Below, piece after piece: positions 6,804-14,644 of a stretch of DNA of 40,211 nucleotides. The translations under genes and the position numbers were made by a program. Numbering within the stretch: the stretch's first letter is position 1; each line of letters starts with the position of its first letter. A model generated the notes under the pieces. That model made no database searches, was not told the DNA's origin, and was given only the letters and a program-made list of their open reading frames with translations. The stretch spans positions 1 to 40,211 of the forward strand of contig JAZNUE010000032.1 of NCBI GenBank assembly GCA_045592125.1, read 5' to 3'. Source of the stretch: HGM04593 sp045592125. GTDB lineage: Bacteria; Bacteroidota; Bacteroidia; Bacteroidales; Bacteroidaceae.

Positions 6804-8483
6804 TTATTTGTACATGAAGCGCCTGATACTCTGCTTTGGAGTCTTCTCGAACTGCTCACGACGGATTTCGGTATACCCTATCTTGCTGTATGCAGCGAGT
6901 TCCGAGTTCAGCGCCAGCACATTAGTATCTATGAGCCTGTTGAGTTCTTCCTCGCTCAGGCCATCCTTCTTGCCCGCGTCATAATCGGCAACAACAAGCG
7001 CCACGAGAGCATTCTTGCGGCCAACGACTATTGACTCCATTACATAAGGCAGGTTGTTTATCTTGTCCTCAATCTCCTCGGGATAGATATTCTGCCCGCT
7101 TGCTGTTAGAATCATGTTCTTGCAGCGGCCCTTGATGAAGAGGTTACCCCTTGCGTCCATTACACCCATATCTCCGGTCCTGAGCCATCCGTCAGAAGTG
7201 AACGCGGCCCTTGTCGCTTCCTCATTGTTATAGTAACCGAGCATAACAGCGTCGCCTTTTACCTGTATCTCACCAAGTACACGGCGAGGATTGGCCGAAT
7301 CGATACGCACCTCAAGCGGGCTGGCCTTGATACCGCACGAATACTTGACGTACTCGTCCTTGTCGCGGTAAGAGATAAGAGGACCGCACTCGGTCATGCC
7401 GTAACCGACAGTATAAGGGAACCTCATGCGCTTGAGGAGGTCCTCGACCTCGCGGTTAAGCGCTGCACCGCCAATGATTACGCCCACCGAGAAGTTGTTT
7501 CCGAATGCAGCAAGCAGCGAGCTGCGTATCTTGTTGAGTACAATTCTCCTGAGGCCAGGAATCCTGAGCAGCAGCCTTGCCGGATACTTGCGTACAACGG
7601 GGAACACCTTTGACTTGAAAATCTTCTCAATTACCAGAGGCACTGTGAGGAACATGAACGGCCTTACCGTTCCAAGACCGGCTATGAGACGTGCTGGTGT
7701 GGGCTTGCCTGGCATTACAAAAAGATGGCAGCCGCTTGAGAGCGGGAAGAGGACATCGAATGCCTGGCCAAACATGTGCGCCATTGGAAGAACAGCAAAT
7801 ACATGGCCGCCTACGCATTCTGGAACTATACCGCGTCCAAACTCAAGGTTTACCGACAGCGAACGCGCTGGAAGCACTACACCCTTTGAGGTTGCGCTTG
7901 TGGTACCCGATGTGAAGCTGATTTCGGCAACATCCTCCATGCCGAAACTATCATTGTAGTAGTTGACATCATCGGGTGTCATGCCGTTGGGATAGATGGC
8001 GGCATAGCGCTCATCAATGCTGCTGCACACGGCAGCAAGGGAGTCGCTGGCGGCATGCACCACATTAAGGCCCTTGACATTGATGACACCTACAAAGCCA
8101 TTTACCTCACTCATTCTCTTGAAATTCGCAACGTCCTCGTTAAGGCCGTTTACAGCAATGTCATCTGAAATGAAGAGACGGCACTCCGAAAAAGAGCCGA
8201 GTTCGGCAACAGCGCTTGGCAGGAAGTCGGGAAGGAAGGGGACAGTGACCGCACCATAGGTAAGAGTTGCATAATATGCTATCACCCACTCGGCCGAGTT
8301 GCGTGCGTAGAGAGCGACCTTGTCGCCCTTGCAAATGCCTGTCTCCTTAAATAGGATGTGATACTTTGCAATGTTCTCGGCAAGCTGTCCATAGGTATAG
8401 GTCTCCTTACCGAAATTGGAAACTGCAGGCAAGTCCCAATGCTCCTTTACAGAGTCATTGAAATAACTTACAAAATGTCTCAT
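6804..8483 (-). CDS. AMP-forming acyl-CoA synthetase paralog 1
   Basis: A 559-residue member of the adenylate-forming (ANL) superfamily, closest to long-chain fatty acid-CoA ligases, which activate a carboxylic acid with ATP and transfer it to CoA. Visible motifs: the phosphate loop TSGTTSATSKGV at 191-202, one residue longer than the usual 11 and lacking the Pro before Lys; A5 VGYGMTECGP; A7 GWLRTGDMG; A8 IKGRCKNMILTASGQN followed by YPEEIE. At the C-terminus the A10 motif reads FEKTPKQSIRRF, with S552 where the catalytic lysine of GKIxR normally stands. No signal peptide or membrane helix. It is the last of four tandem paralogs and most like the next one (42 of the first 60 residues identical). 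Substrate unknown. Confidence 0.9.
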   Translation of the reverse strand: MRHFVSYFNDSVKEHWDLPAVSNFGKETYTYGQLAENIAKYHILFKETGICKGDKVALYARNSAEWVIAYYATLTYGAVTVPFLPDFLPSAVAELGSFSECRLFISDDIAVNGLNEDVANFKRMSEVNGFVGVINVKGLNVVHAASDSLAAVCSSIDERYAAIYPNGMTPDDVNYYNDSFGMEDVAEISFTSGTTSATSKGVVLPARSLSVNLEFGRGIVPECVGGHVFAVLPMAHMFGQAFDVLFPLSSGCHLFVMPGKPTPARLIAGLGTVRPFMFLTVPLVIEKIFKSKVFPVVRKYPARLLLRIPGLRRIVLNKIRSSLLAAFGNNFSVGVIIGGAALNREVEDLLKRMRFPYTVGYGMTECGPLISYRDKDEYVKYSCGIKASPLEVRIDSANPRRVLGEIQVKGDAVMLGYYNNEEATRAAFTSDGWLRTGDMGVMDARGNLFIKGRCKNMILTASGQNIYPEEIEDKINNLPYVMESIVVGRKNALVALVVADYDAGKKDGLSEEELNRLIDTNVLALNSELAAYSKIGYTEIRREQFEKTPKQSIRRFMYK

Positions 8484-8687
8484 ATAAGTATTGATAGATT
8501 GTGTGATTGATTGTGGTTTTCAAAACCTACTGCAAATTTCTATATTTTTTTTGAATACACAATAGGTTTTTGCACAAATAATGGCAATTTGTGCAATTTT
8601 AATATCCAAACCAGTAAAAATTAGTATTTTTTAGCTTTTACACGGCAAATAATATACTCGCTACGTGGATAATTATGTCCAGGCTAT

Positions 8688-8724
8688 ATAAAAAAGGCAG
8701 GAATGCTTCGCACTCCTGCCTTTC
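8688..8724 (-). terminator. Intrinsic terminator after synthetase paralog 2
   Basis: On the - strand, AAAGGCAGGA pairs with TCCTGCCTTT around a short loop that itself contains TGC/GCA, followed by a T-run (TTTTTT). It lies about 20 bp past the stop at 8743, so paralog 2 appears to be transcribed separately from paralog 1. Confidence 0.85.
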
Positions 8725-8742
8725 ATCATAATAATGTCGGTA

Positions 8743-10422
8743 TTACTTATACATGAAACGCCTGATACTCTGCTTTGGAGTCTTCTCGAACTGCTCACGG
8801 CGCACTTCGGTATACCCAATCTTGCTGTATGCAGCAAGCTCTGAGTTCAGCGCAAGCACATTCTCGTCAATGAGTTTCTCAAGCTGCTCTTCGCTCAGCC
8901 CATCCTTCTTGCCTGCCTCGTAGTCGGCAACAACAAGGGCTACTATAGCGTTCTTGCGGCCCACGACAAGTGACTCAATGACATATGGCAGGTTGTTTAT
9001 CTTGTCCTCAATCTCCTCTGGATAGATGTTCTGCCCGCTGCCTGTGAGAATCATATTCTTGCAGCGGCCTTTGATGAAGAGGTTCTCCTTGGCGTCAAGA
9101 AGGCCCATATCGCCAGTCCTGAGCCATCCGTCAGATGTAAACGCGGCCTTTGTGGCTTCCTCGTTATTATAGTAGCCAAGCATTACAGCGTCACCCTTTA
9201 CCTGTATTTCGCCTAGCACGCGGCGCGGGTTAGACGAGTCAATGCGGAGCTCAATAGGATGGGCCTTGGTGCCGCACGAGTACTTCACATACTCGCTCTT
9301 GTCGCGATATGAGATAAGCGGACCGCACTCGGTCATGCCATAGCCTACTACATAAGGGAAGTTCATGCGCTTGAGCAGGTCCTCAACCTCACGGTTAAGC
9401 GCCGCACCGCCAATGATAAGGCCTGTCGTGAAGCTATTTCCGAATGCGGCAAGCAATGACTTGCGTATCTTGTTAAGCACAATCTTGTCCAGGCCTGGGA
9501 CCTTAAGCATGAACTTGGCAGGGAACTTGCGGGTTGCAGGGAACACCTTAGACTTGAATATTTTCTCAATCACCAGAGGCACGGTGAGGAACATGAAAGG
9601 CTTTACAGCGCCAAGGCCTCCAAGAAGGCGCGCCGGCGTAGGCTTGCCTGGCATAACGAACACATGGCAGCCGCTTGATAGCGGGAAGAGCACGTCGAAT
9701 GTCTGGCCAAACATGTGGGCCATAGGAAGGATTGCAAAAATGTGGCCGCCTTTCGCTACAGGAATCTCACGCTGCGCAAACTCAAGGTTAACCGACAATG
9801 AGCGTGCAGGGAGCACTACACCCTTTGAGGTAGCGCTTGTTGTACCAGATGTGAAACTGATTTCAACGACATCCTCCATGCCGCGCTCAACTGGATAGTA
9901 GTCGACGTCCTCTACCTTAAGGCCGCCAGGATACTGCTTGGCAAAAAGCGTGTCCATTGCGTCGTGCGCGTCGCTCAATGCCTTTAGCGTAGCATGCTCT
10001 ACAGTGATATCCTTGATATTGACAAGACCAGAGAAACCTTCGGTCTTCTCAAGCATTGCGACATTCTCCTTATTCTCCATGATACCCTTTATTGCGATAT
10101 CATCGGCCAGGAGTATCTTGCACTCCGAGAATGAGGCAAGCCCGGCGACTGCCGAAGGAATGAAATCGGGCAGGAACGGCACTGTTACTGCACCATATGT
10201 GAGAGTAGCGAAGTAGGCATTGACCCACTCGGCCGAGTTGCGCGCATAGAGGGCAATCTTCTCGCCCTTACCAATACCCGCCTCCTTAAAAAGGATATGG
10301 TATCTGGCAATACACTCTGCCATCTGGGCATATGTGTATGTTGCACCGCCAAAGTTGGTGACTGCTGGAGAGTTCCAGTTAGTTTTTACTGATTCATTAA
10401 AAACGCTGACAAAGTGTTTCAT
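8743..10422 (-). CDS. AMP-forming acyl-CoA synthetase paralog 2
   Basis: 559 residues, the closest relative of paralog 1 in the array. It shares the lengthened phosphate loop TSGTTSATSKGV without Pro, the A5 motif VGYGMTECGP, A7 GWLRTGDMG and A8 GRCKNMILTGSGQN. The C-terminus FEKTPKQSIRRFMYK again has Ser (S552) at the A10 lysine position. It has its own -7 element upstream (10516-10523) and an intrinsic terminator downstream, so it is probably a single-gene transcript. The family activates acyl groups to acyl-CoA through acyl-AMP; which acid is used, and whether the altered loop and A10 motif slow adenylation or impose another chemistry, cannot be told from the sequence. Confidence 0.9.
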   Translation of the reverse strand: MKHFVSVFNESVKTNWNSPAVTNFGGATYTYAQMAECIARYHILFKEAGIGKGEKIALYARNSAEWVNAYFATLTYGAVTVPFLPDFIPSAVAGLASFSECKILLADDIAIKGIMENKENVAMLEKTEGFSGLVNIKDITVEHATLKALSDAHDAMDTLFAKQYPGGLKVEDVDYYPVERGMEDVVEISFTSGTTSATSKGVVLPARSLSVNLEFAQREIPVAKGGHIFAILPMAHMFGQTFDVLFPLSSGCHVFVMPGKPTPARLLGGLGAVKPFMFLTVPLVIEKIFKSKVFPATRKFPAKFMLKVPGLDKIVLNKIRKSLLAAFGNSFTTGLIIGGAALNREVEDLLKRMNFPYVVGYGMTECGPLISYRDKSEYVKYSCGTKAHPIELRIDSSNPRRVLGEIQVKGDAVMLGYYNNEEATKAAFTSDGWLRTGDMGLLDAKENLFIKGRCKNMILTGSGQNIYPEEIEDKINNLPYVIESLVVGRKNAIVALVVADYEAGKKDGLSEEQLEKLIDENVLALNSELAAYSKIGYTEVRREQFEKTPKQSIRRFMYK

Positions 10423-10515
10423 AAAATCCCAATAAGCTTATAAAGTAAATGCCGTAGGATGCCAAAAGGAATGGCACACCCTACACTATCCGTTGCAAAT
10501 GTCCATTATTTTTTC

Positions 10516-10523
10516 CAAAGATA
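10516..10523 (-). promoter_or_regulatory. Candidate -7 element of paralog 2
   Basis: TATCTTTG on the - strand, the same -7 octamer as for tRNA-Gly, about 95 bp upstream of the start codon. No exact TTTG at the usual upstream spacing. Confidence 0.45.
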
Positions 10524-10647
10524 TATTATTTATTATGACGATTAACTAAAATAAAGCACTATTTTATTACTTATAAGTACAAAAAATACGCCTCGTTAAC
10601 ATATTTTCACATTCCATGAAGTAACAGCAACAGACTGGCAGCAGGGA

Positions 10648-10678
10648 TAAAAAACTCCCCCGCTTCACAGCGGAGGAG
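10648..10678 (-). terminator. Intrinsic terminator after synthetase paralog 3
   Basis: On the - strand CTCCTCCGC pairs with GCGGGGGAG (one wobble) around a 6-nt loop, followed by TTTTTT. It lies 40 bp past the stop at 10718 and should end the paralog 4-paralog 3 transcript. Confidence 0.85.
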
Positions 10679-10717
10679 CCTCACAATCAATCTTCTATCA
10701 ATATATAGTTCTATATA

Positions 10718-12391
10718 TTACTTGTACATAAACCTCTTGATACTGAGCTTAGGTGTCTTCTCAAAAGGTTCTTTCATGAGTTCACAGGCAGTGAGCCTGC
10801 TATACACGGGAAGCTTGCTGTTAATGGCAAAGACGTCGGACTCCATACGTGCCAGAAGCTCACCGGCAGCAATCCCAGCCTCCTTGACGGCGTCGTCATT
10901 GGGTACAATGAGCGCAACAAGCCCATGCTTGCGGCCTACAACCAGGGACTCCGCAATAAGCGGCAGCTGGTTAATAATGTCCTCAATCTCCTCGGGGTAT
11001 ATATTCTGCCCGTTTGCAGTGAGAATCATATTCTTGCAGCGGCCTTTTATGTAGATATTCTCGTTCTTGTCCATAAGGCCCATGTCACCTGTCCTGAGCC
11101 ATCCGTCGGCAGTAAAAGCCGCTTTAGTGGCTTCCTCGTTCTTGTAATAGCCAACCATTACAGAGTCACCCTTTGCCTGAATCTCGCCAGGGATATTTGC
11201 AGGGTCCTCGGAGCCGATACGTATCTCTACTCCCGGATGTGCTACCGCGCCGCATGAACGGGCAACAAAGTTCTGCCACTCCCTATAGCTGAGCAGCGGG
11301 CCGCACTCGGTCATGCCGTAGCCCACAGTGTACGGGAACTTGACCCTCTTCATCACCGCCTCTACATCCTTGTTCAGCGCAGCACCTCCAAGAATAATAC
11401 CGCCCTTGGTTATGTTGCCGCCAAATGTCGAGATGAGAGTCTTACGCACTTTCTTATAGATAACAGAGCGCAGGCCTGGCACTGCGAGCAGCGCACGCAT
11501 CTTCTTGGCCTGGAGAGTTGGCATTACCTTGCCGCGGAAAATCTTCTCGATGAGAAGCGGCACGGTGAGGAACATATATGGCCTGACATCGGCCAAGGCC
11601 TTTAGCAGGCGGGCCGGGATAGGCTTTTCGGTGAATATGTTTATATGGCAGCCTGCCGCAAACGGATATACGAAATCGAAAATCTGCCCGAAGATATGGG
11701 CCAGGGGCAAGATTGAGAGAATCTTGTCATCATTTGAGGCCGGTATGTGGTCGAGCGCGAAATTTACGTTAGACGATATTGAGCGTGCAGTAAGCATAAC
11801 GCCTTTGGGCGAACTGCTTGTACCAGAGGTGTAGCTGATGACAGAGAGCGCGTCAAGATTATCGCGCCTGTAGTCTACATGCTTGGGGGTGACGCCGTTA
11901 GGGAAACGTGCCGCGAACGAAGTCTCAACAGTCTCGCTTATCCCGTCAAGCAGCCCGTTGCAGTTCTCGTGCACCTCAAGGCCTACTACATCAATAAGGC
12001 CGCAGAAACCCTCAATATCCTTGAACTGGGGGATAATGCCGTCGCGCTTGAGTCCCGCTAGGATATTCTTGTCGAGCAGCAGCAGGCGGCTGTCCGAGAC
12101 GCGGGTAAGGTCGGCAATGTTCTGCGGAAGGAAATCGGCCAGCAAAGGCACGCACACTGCGTCATATGTGACTACCGCGAAATATGCAACGCACCACTCA
12201 GCGCAGTTCCTTGCACACAAGGCAATCTTCTCGCCTTTCCTTATACCGCACTTCTCAAAAAGTATATGCATCTTCTCAATCTCAGATGCAACAACACCAT
12301 AAGTCAATGTGTTCGCTCCATAGTTGCTCAAAGCAGGACGGTTCCAATTGGCTTTGATTGATTCATCAATGTACGACAAATAGTGTTTCAT
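10718..12391 (-). CDS. AMP-forming acyl-CoA synthetase paralog 3
   Basis: 557 residues of the same adenylate-forming family. Unlike paralogs 1 and 2, its phosphate loop TSGTSSSPKGV (188-198) has the canonical 11-residue length and the Pro-Lys pair. Other motifs: VGYGMTECGPLLSY (A5), GWLRTGDMG (A7), IKGRCKNMILTANGQN with YPEEIED (A8). The A10 segment FEKTPKLSIKRFMYK has S550 at the usual lysine position. It lies 61 bp after paralog 4 with no terminator between, so the two are probably co-transcribed. The first 60 residues share 33 identities with paralog 4 and 31 with paralog 1, so the array seems to hold two older lineages. Substrate unknown. Confidence 0.9.
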   Translation of the reverse strand: MKHYLSYIDESIKANWNRPALSNYGANTLTYGVVASEIEKMHILFEKCGIRKGEKIALCARNCAEWCVAYFAVVTYDAVCVPLLADFLPQNIADLTRVSDSRLLLLDKNILAGLKRDGIIPQFKDIEGFCGLIDVVGLEVHENCNGLLDGISETVETSFAARFPNGVTPKHVDYRRDNLDALSVISYTSGTSSSPKGVMLTARSISSNVNFALDHIPASNDDKILSILPLAHIFGQIFDFVYPFAAGCHINIFTEKPIPARLLKALADVRPYMFLTVPLLIEKIFRGKVMPTLQAKKMRALLAVPGLRSVIYKKVRKTLISTFGGNITKGGIILGGAALNKDVEAVMKRVKFPYTVGYGMTECGPLLSYREWQNFVARSCGAVAHPGVEIRIGSEDPANIPGEIQAKGDSVMVGYYKNEEATKAAFTADGWLRTGDMGLMDKNENIYIKGRCKNMILTANGQNIYPEEIEDIINQLPLIAESLVVGRKHGLVALIVPNDDAVKEAGIAAGELLARMESDVFAINSKLPVYSRLTACELMKEPFEKTPKLSIKRFMYK

Positions 12392-12452
12392 GGCTTTAAT
12401 TAAATCGTAGTTAGCTTATATTGTATTCTATAGTCTACAGATATAATGGTTA

Positions 12453-14132
12453 TCAGTTATACATAAAGCGCTTGATACTGAGCTTAGGAGTCTTCTCGAA
12501 CGGTTCCTTCCTGAGTTCGCAGCGGCCTATCTGGCTGTAGGAAGGCAACTTTGCGTTAAGCGCAAGTACATTCTCGTCGATATACTGCTGCACAGCGTCA
12601 CCGGCAATGCCTGCCGCCTTCATGGCATCATAATCGGGAACAACAATGGCCACAAGGGCATGGTTGCGTCCAACAATAAGCGACTCCTGTATATAAGGTA
12701 TCTGGTTAACAAGTTCCTCAATCTCCTCGGGGTAGACATTCTGCCCGCTTGCCGTGAGAATCATGTTCTTGCAGCGGCCTTTAATGAACACCGTGCCAAA
12801 GCGGTCCTGAACGCCCATATCTCCAGTCTTGAGCCATCCGTCACCAGTGAAGGCCGCCTTTGTTGCATCTTCGTTATTGTAATATCCTGTTGTAACAACA
12901 GCGCCACGCACCTGGATTTCGCCCGGAATCTTTCCAGGCCTGTCGGAATCAATGCGCAGCTCAATGTTTGGCGAGGCAACGCCGCCACGGTCATTAATAT
13001 AAGGATGAGAAGAGGCAACATAGCTGATAAGCGGGCCGCACTCTGTCATGCCATAGCCTACTGCATAGGGGATTCCCACCTTTTTCATCACTTTGTCTAC
13101 ATCCTTGCTTATTGCAGCGCCGCCGATGAAGAAACCGGCCTTATAAAGGTTGCCGCCGAATGTAGAGAGGATTGTGTTGCGTATCTTGCGGTATATGAGC
13201 TGGTTCACGCCAGGTATTGCTGTAAGGAACCTCATGGCAGGCTTGTTGAGCACAGGAATTACCTTTGAGCGGAAAATCTTCTCAATGAGCAATGGCACAG
13301 TGAGGAAAATAAGCGGCTTTACGTCGGCAAGCGCCTTGAGGAGGCGTGCAGGAACAGGCTTTTCAGTAAAGATGTTGATGTGGCAACCGCAAGAGAAAAG
13401 GAAAAGGAAGTCAAAAGCAAGACCGAAGATATGTGCAAGAGGCAATATCGAGAGCGTTGCGCCAGGTTCCTTGCTTGCGATAGGCACGAGCTTATGGGCA
13501 ATCTCAACATTGCCCGACAGCGAGCGCGCAGGCAGCATTACACCTTTGGGAGAACTGCTGGTTCCCGATGTGTAGCTTATTACAGCAAGAGCGTCAATAT
13601 CGTTGCCCGAATAGTCAACATCCTGCACAGCCATGCCATTAGGGAACTTGCTTGTGTAGGCGGTCTCTACATCTTCGGCCGATACCTTAACAGCAGTCTC
13701 GTAACCCTCAACTACATTATAAGTTACCACATCCACAACGCTTATGAAGCCCTTGCAGCCAGCAAAGTTTCCAAGCAGGCCGTCGCGCTTGAGCGCCGCA
13801 TGTATGTTCTTGTCTACAAACAGCAGGCGGCTGTTCGACAGTTTTGTCAGCTGCACAATATTTTCGGGCAAGAAATCGGCAAGCAGTGGAACAGCAACCG
13901 CGCCATAGCTGGTTATGCCAATAAAGGCAATACACCATTCAGCGGAATTGCGTGCAGCAATCGCAATGTGGTCGCCTTTCTTTACGCCGCATTTCTCAAG
14001 CAGCAAGCGAATTTTCTCGACACCAGCCGCAACGTCGGCAAAAGCATATGTCTTGGCACCATAGTTCGAAATGGCAGGATTATCCCAGTTCTTCTTTATG
14101 GCTTCCTCAATATAATGAAGGAAATGTTTCAT
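12453..14132 (-). CDS. AMP-forming acyl-CoA synthetase paralog 4
   Basis: 559 residues; first gene of the probable paralog 4-paralog 3 transcript. The phosphate loop is canonical in length (TSGTSSSPKGV), with A5 VGYGMTECGPLISY, A7 GWLKTGDMG and A8 IKGRCKNMILTASGQN then YPEEIEE. The A10 region FEKTPKLSIKRFMYN keeps Ser (S552) in place of Lys. No export signal is visible. The 512-bp gap upstream separates it from the divergently oriented oadA-like gene and must hold promoters for both. Family knowledge gives ATP-dependent CoA-thioester formation; physiological substrate and relation to the carboxyltransferase next door are not known. Confidence 0.9.
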   Translation of the reverse strand: MKHFLHYIEEAIKKNWDNPAISNYGAKTYAFADVAAGVEKIRLLLEKCGVKKGDHIAIAARNSAEWCIAFIGITSYGAVAVPLLADFLPENIVQLTKLSNSRLLFVDKNIHAALKRDGLLGNFAGCKGFISVVDVVTYNVVEGYETAVKVSAEDVETAYTSKFPNGMAVQDVDYSGNDIDALAVISYTSGTSSSPKGVMLPARSLSGNVEIAHKLVPIASKEPGATLSILPLAHIFGLAFDFLFLFSCGCHINIFTEKPVPARLLKALADVKPLIFLTVPLLIEKIFRSKVIPVLNKPAMRFLTAIPGVNQLIYRKIRNTILSTFGGNLYKAGFFIGGAAISKDVDKVMKKVGIPYAVGYGMTECGPLISYVASSHPYINDRGGVASPNIELRIDSDRPGKIPGEIQVRGAVVTTGYYNNEDATKAAFTGDGWLKTGDMGVQDRFGTVFIKGRCKNMILTASGQNVYPEEIEELVNQIPYIQESLIVGRNHALVAIVVPDYDAMKAAGIAGDAVQQYIDENVLALNAKLPSYSQIGRCELRKEPFEKTPKLSIKRFMYN

Positions 14133-14644
14133 ACTTTCTTTTTTTGTCCAGTTAAATAAACAGTGTTAAAATAGTGCAGGGAAATGGTATCTTCCCCGTT
14201 TCCTGACGCAAATGTCGCAATTCATTTCCAAATGGCAATATTTTGGCGATACACACGTGCATTGGTTGGCGAAAATTGGAAATGCGTGGCGAAATACGTT
14301 ATTTAGTGGCAAAATTTTGAGCGCAAAATTAGCAAAAAGACGTAATATTCCAAAAATTCACCACAATTAACAAATATTTACGGACTTTTTGAACAAAACA
14401 GCGAAGGCTGATAAAAGCGGGGAAGACAAAAGCACAGACAGAAGAAAACAGGCAGCGCAGGAAAAGCAGGACAGTCCAGTCCTGGCAGAATAGGGACATC
14501 ACTGTTTGCCATTGCAATTTGCGACGCAAAATTAAAGGGCATTTTCTAGTTTATTTGAATAAAGAGACTAACTTTGCAGGTAGAGAAAACCTATAGCATA
14601 ACAGCAGAGGCGCTACCCCGCCCTGCACCATAAAACAATGAATC
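14133..14644. other. Divergent intergenic region between synthetase array and oadA
   Basis: 512 bp without a credible gene. A short inverted repeat TTTCCAA/TTGGAAA lies at about 14225-14281. Several CAAAATTA octamers (TAATTTTG on the - strand, at 14324-14331 and 14527-14534) could serve as -7 elements for the array, although they are far from its start. TAACTTTG on the + strand is listed separately. Confidence 0.5.
14569..14576 (+). promoter_or_regulatory. Candidate -7 element of the oadA-like gene
   Basis: TAACTTTG matches TAnnTTTG. A TTTG lies only 11 bp upstream, too close for the usual 19-21, so only the -7 element is supported. It would give a leader of about 60 nt. Confidence 0.45.

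Noticed and set aside
6639..7034. 131-codon + strand frame over the end of synthetase paralog 1
   Set aside because: It spans the palindromic element and then the antisense of a conserved gene end.
13380..14159. 259-codon + strand frame antisense to synthetase paralog 4
   Set aside because: Entirely antisense to a gene with conserved motifs; composition is not protein-like.
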